This document shows positions 62,897 to 64,000 of a stretch of DNA of 64,000 nucleotides, in pieces. The stretch spans positions 744,001-808,000 of the forward strand of contig NZ_JBHTMY010000003.1 of NCBI RefSeq assembly GCF_042679565.1, given 5' to 3'. Each line of letters starts with the position of its first letter. Within the stretch, counting starts at the first letter, position 1. The stretch is from Namhaeicola litoreus. GTDB taxonomy: Bacteria > Bacteroidota > Bacteroidia > Flavobacteriales > Flavobacteriaceae. A program made the position numbers and the translations under genes. The notes under the pieces were generated by a model that did not search any database, was not told the DNA's origin, and was given only the letters and a program-made list of their open reading frames with translations.

Positions 62897-64000
62897 TTAT
62901 TCTGTTAATTCATAAATAGTTAAACCACTTCTTAATTTGGGTTGGATGTAGGTGCTTTTTGGAGGCATGGTCAATTTCGCATCTGCAACTGCCTTTAATT
63001 GCTCTGTGGTCACAGGAAAGAGTCCGAAACCAACTGCATATTTTTTTTCATCTACGATTGTCTTCAGTTGATTCAGGTTTTCTTTTTCAGGGATATAGAC
63101 TATATTTTTGTCGGCACTTAGATCATCTATTTTTAAAATTGGTTTTAGAATGGTTTTATACAGTACTTGTGCATCCAATTCGTCTAAGGCATTTTCTATG
63201 TTGTACTTTTCACTTCTCAAATACAATTTAAAATAATCTCCATCCAGGTACATACTAAAATGATGTTTTTTTGAAGGTCTGTAAAGCTCATTTCCCAAAT
63301 TTTCAATTCTAAAATAAGCATCGAGTTGCACTAAAAAATCCTCCTTGGACATGTTTAATTTTTTAATGAAACGATCAAATGAGGTAATCTGTAAATTCGA
63401 TTCAGGTATCAGGTAGGTCATAAAGTAATTATAGAATTCATTTCCGGTATGCCCTTTGTTTTTGCTTTTCAACAGATTTTTGAGATAATGCGAGGAAGCG
63501 CTTCTATGGTGACCATCAGCAATGTATAATTGTGGAATGGAATCAAAAGTTTTTTCAATTAAAGCAATATCAGCCGGATTATCAATGATCCATAATTGGT
63601 GTTTTCTTTTTTTATTGGTCGTAAATTCATATTCGGCCCTTTCCAATTTATACCTGTTGTATAAATGGTCAATTTCTATTTGGTTCGGATAGGTGATTAA
63701 CACAGGTTCGGCATTAAATCCGGCTACCTCCAAATAATGCCCAAACAACTTTTCTCTTTCTGCCAGGGTATTTTCATGTTTCTTTATGACGGCGTTTTCA
63801 TAATCTTCTACAGAGCAAACGGCAATGATCCCCCAATATACATGTTCTCCAAAGGATTTTTCATGCAAATAATAAACAGGCTTTTCTTCTTTTTGAAAAA
63901 TCTGATTCTCTTTAAATTCTAGAAATCGATTATTGACCAATCTAAAGCGCTCCAACCCTTTCACCACTTTATTAAACTTAAAACCCGGTTCAAGGATATG
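62897..64000 (-). CDS. DUF1015 family protein, N-terminus cut by window edge
   Basis: The frame is open to base 64000; upstream of the first GTG inside the window it still reads HILEPGFKFNKVVKGLERF, which matches the family's early region. The start therefore lies outside the window, and the visible part is 367 residues of about 410. Motifs include QLYIADGHHRSASSHYLKNL (about residues 155-174 of the visible part) and DELDAQVLYKTIL. The family is linked to serine/phospholipid-like or unknown kinase activities and often sits beside yggS in Bacteroidota. Confidence 0.9.
   Translation of the reverse strand, partial: HILEPGFKFNKVVKGLERFRLVNNRFLEFKENQIFQKEEKPVYYLHEKSFGEHVYWGIIAVCSVEDYENAVIKKHENTLAEREKLFGHYLEVAGFNAEPVLITYPNQIEIDHLYNRYKLERAEYEFTTNKKRKHQLWIIDNPADIALIEKTFDSIPQLYIADGHHRSASSHYLKNLLKSKNKGHTGNEFYNYFMTYLIPESNLQITSFDRFIKKLNMSKEDFLVQLDAYFRIENLGNELYRPSKKHHFSMYLDGDYFKLYLRSEKYNIENALDELDAQVLYKTILKPILKIDDLSADKNIVYIPEKENLNQLKTIVDEKKYAVGFGLFPVTTEQLKAVADAKLTMPPKSTYIQPKLRSGLTIYELTE

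Overview
The window looks like a chromosomal piece of a Flavobacteriia-type Bacteroidota. The signs are low GC, a TTTG-N23-TACATTTG promoter in front of an HU-family gene, Bacteroidota families (DUF5916 outer-membrane protein, GxxExxY protein, four-helix-bundle S23 proteins, DUF1015 next to YggS), and the fatty-acid oxidation pair MarR plus 3-hydroxyacyl-CoA dehydrogenase. No rRNA, tRNA, CRISPR array, transposase or phage gene was seen.

Layout. 1-7.9 kb is mostly housekeeping: beta-oxidation dehydrogenase (cut by the window edge), MarR regulator, a NatA/NatB-like ABC exporter, an NtrC-type regulator without a DNA-binding domain, and PPK2. 8.2-12.3 kb makes sugar nucleotides (gmd, fcl, a WbpB/WlbA-like oxidoreductase), with a GxxExxY gene wedged between gmd and fcl. 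12.3-14.5 kb is repeat-rich and ends with an HU-like gene read leftwards. 15.5-20.6 kb is an undecaprenyl-phosphate-sugar style module: ArnC/GtrB-like GT2, sulfotransferase, two ArnE/ArnF-like small membrane proteins, a decayed acetyltransferase, a WecE-like aminotransferase and a GT-C-like membrane transferase. 21.8-27.1 kb holds a complete pseudaminic acid pathway in the order pseB-C-F-G-H-I. 27.2-41.5 kb holds the assembly genes: a KpsC/S-like transferase, an MsbA/PglK-like ABC flippase, an EpsG/Wzy-like polymerase, several glycosyltransferases, a second sulfotransferase, a hexapeptide acetyltransferase broken by one TGA, and two paralogous NodB-like deacetylase candidates. 42.2-50.5 kb is a PglC-ATP-grasp-PglD initiation block, an MBOAT/SGNH O-acetylation pair, YdcF, WecB and a PglE-like aminotransferase. 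51.3-64 kb returns to housekeeping (MTA/SAH nucleosidase, LolD, DUF5916, sucC, holA, YggS, DUF1015).

Together the central genes describe a sulfated, acetylated, pseudaminic-acid-containing surface glycan, probably made on a lipid carrier begun by the PglC-like enzyme, polymerised by the EpsG-like protein and exported by the ABC flippase. The end product (capsule, O-antigen, exopolysaccharide or glycoprotein glycan) cannot be told from sequence.

The most unusual content is outside the genes. Three families of imperfect palindromes fill the gaps on both sides of the glycan locus and were not seen between about 14.0 and 50.5 kb. Inside them sits a much smaller unit of 19 bp (roughly CYGCC-NNN-GGCRGGCARGC). 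Occupied and empty copies of the same host repeat occur in this window and differ by exactly 19 or 2 x 19 bp, so the 19-bp unit appears to be, or to have been, mobile. One host-repeat copy has apparently landed in frame inside fcl. Separately, small accessory genes (GxxExxY, a broken S23 gene) are bracketed by short inverted repeats, as non-autonomous cassettes would be.
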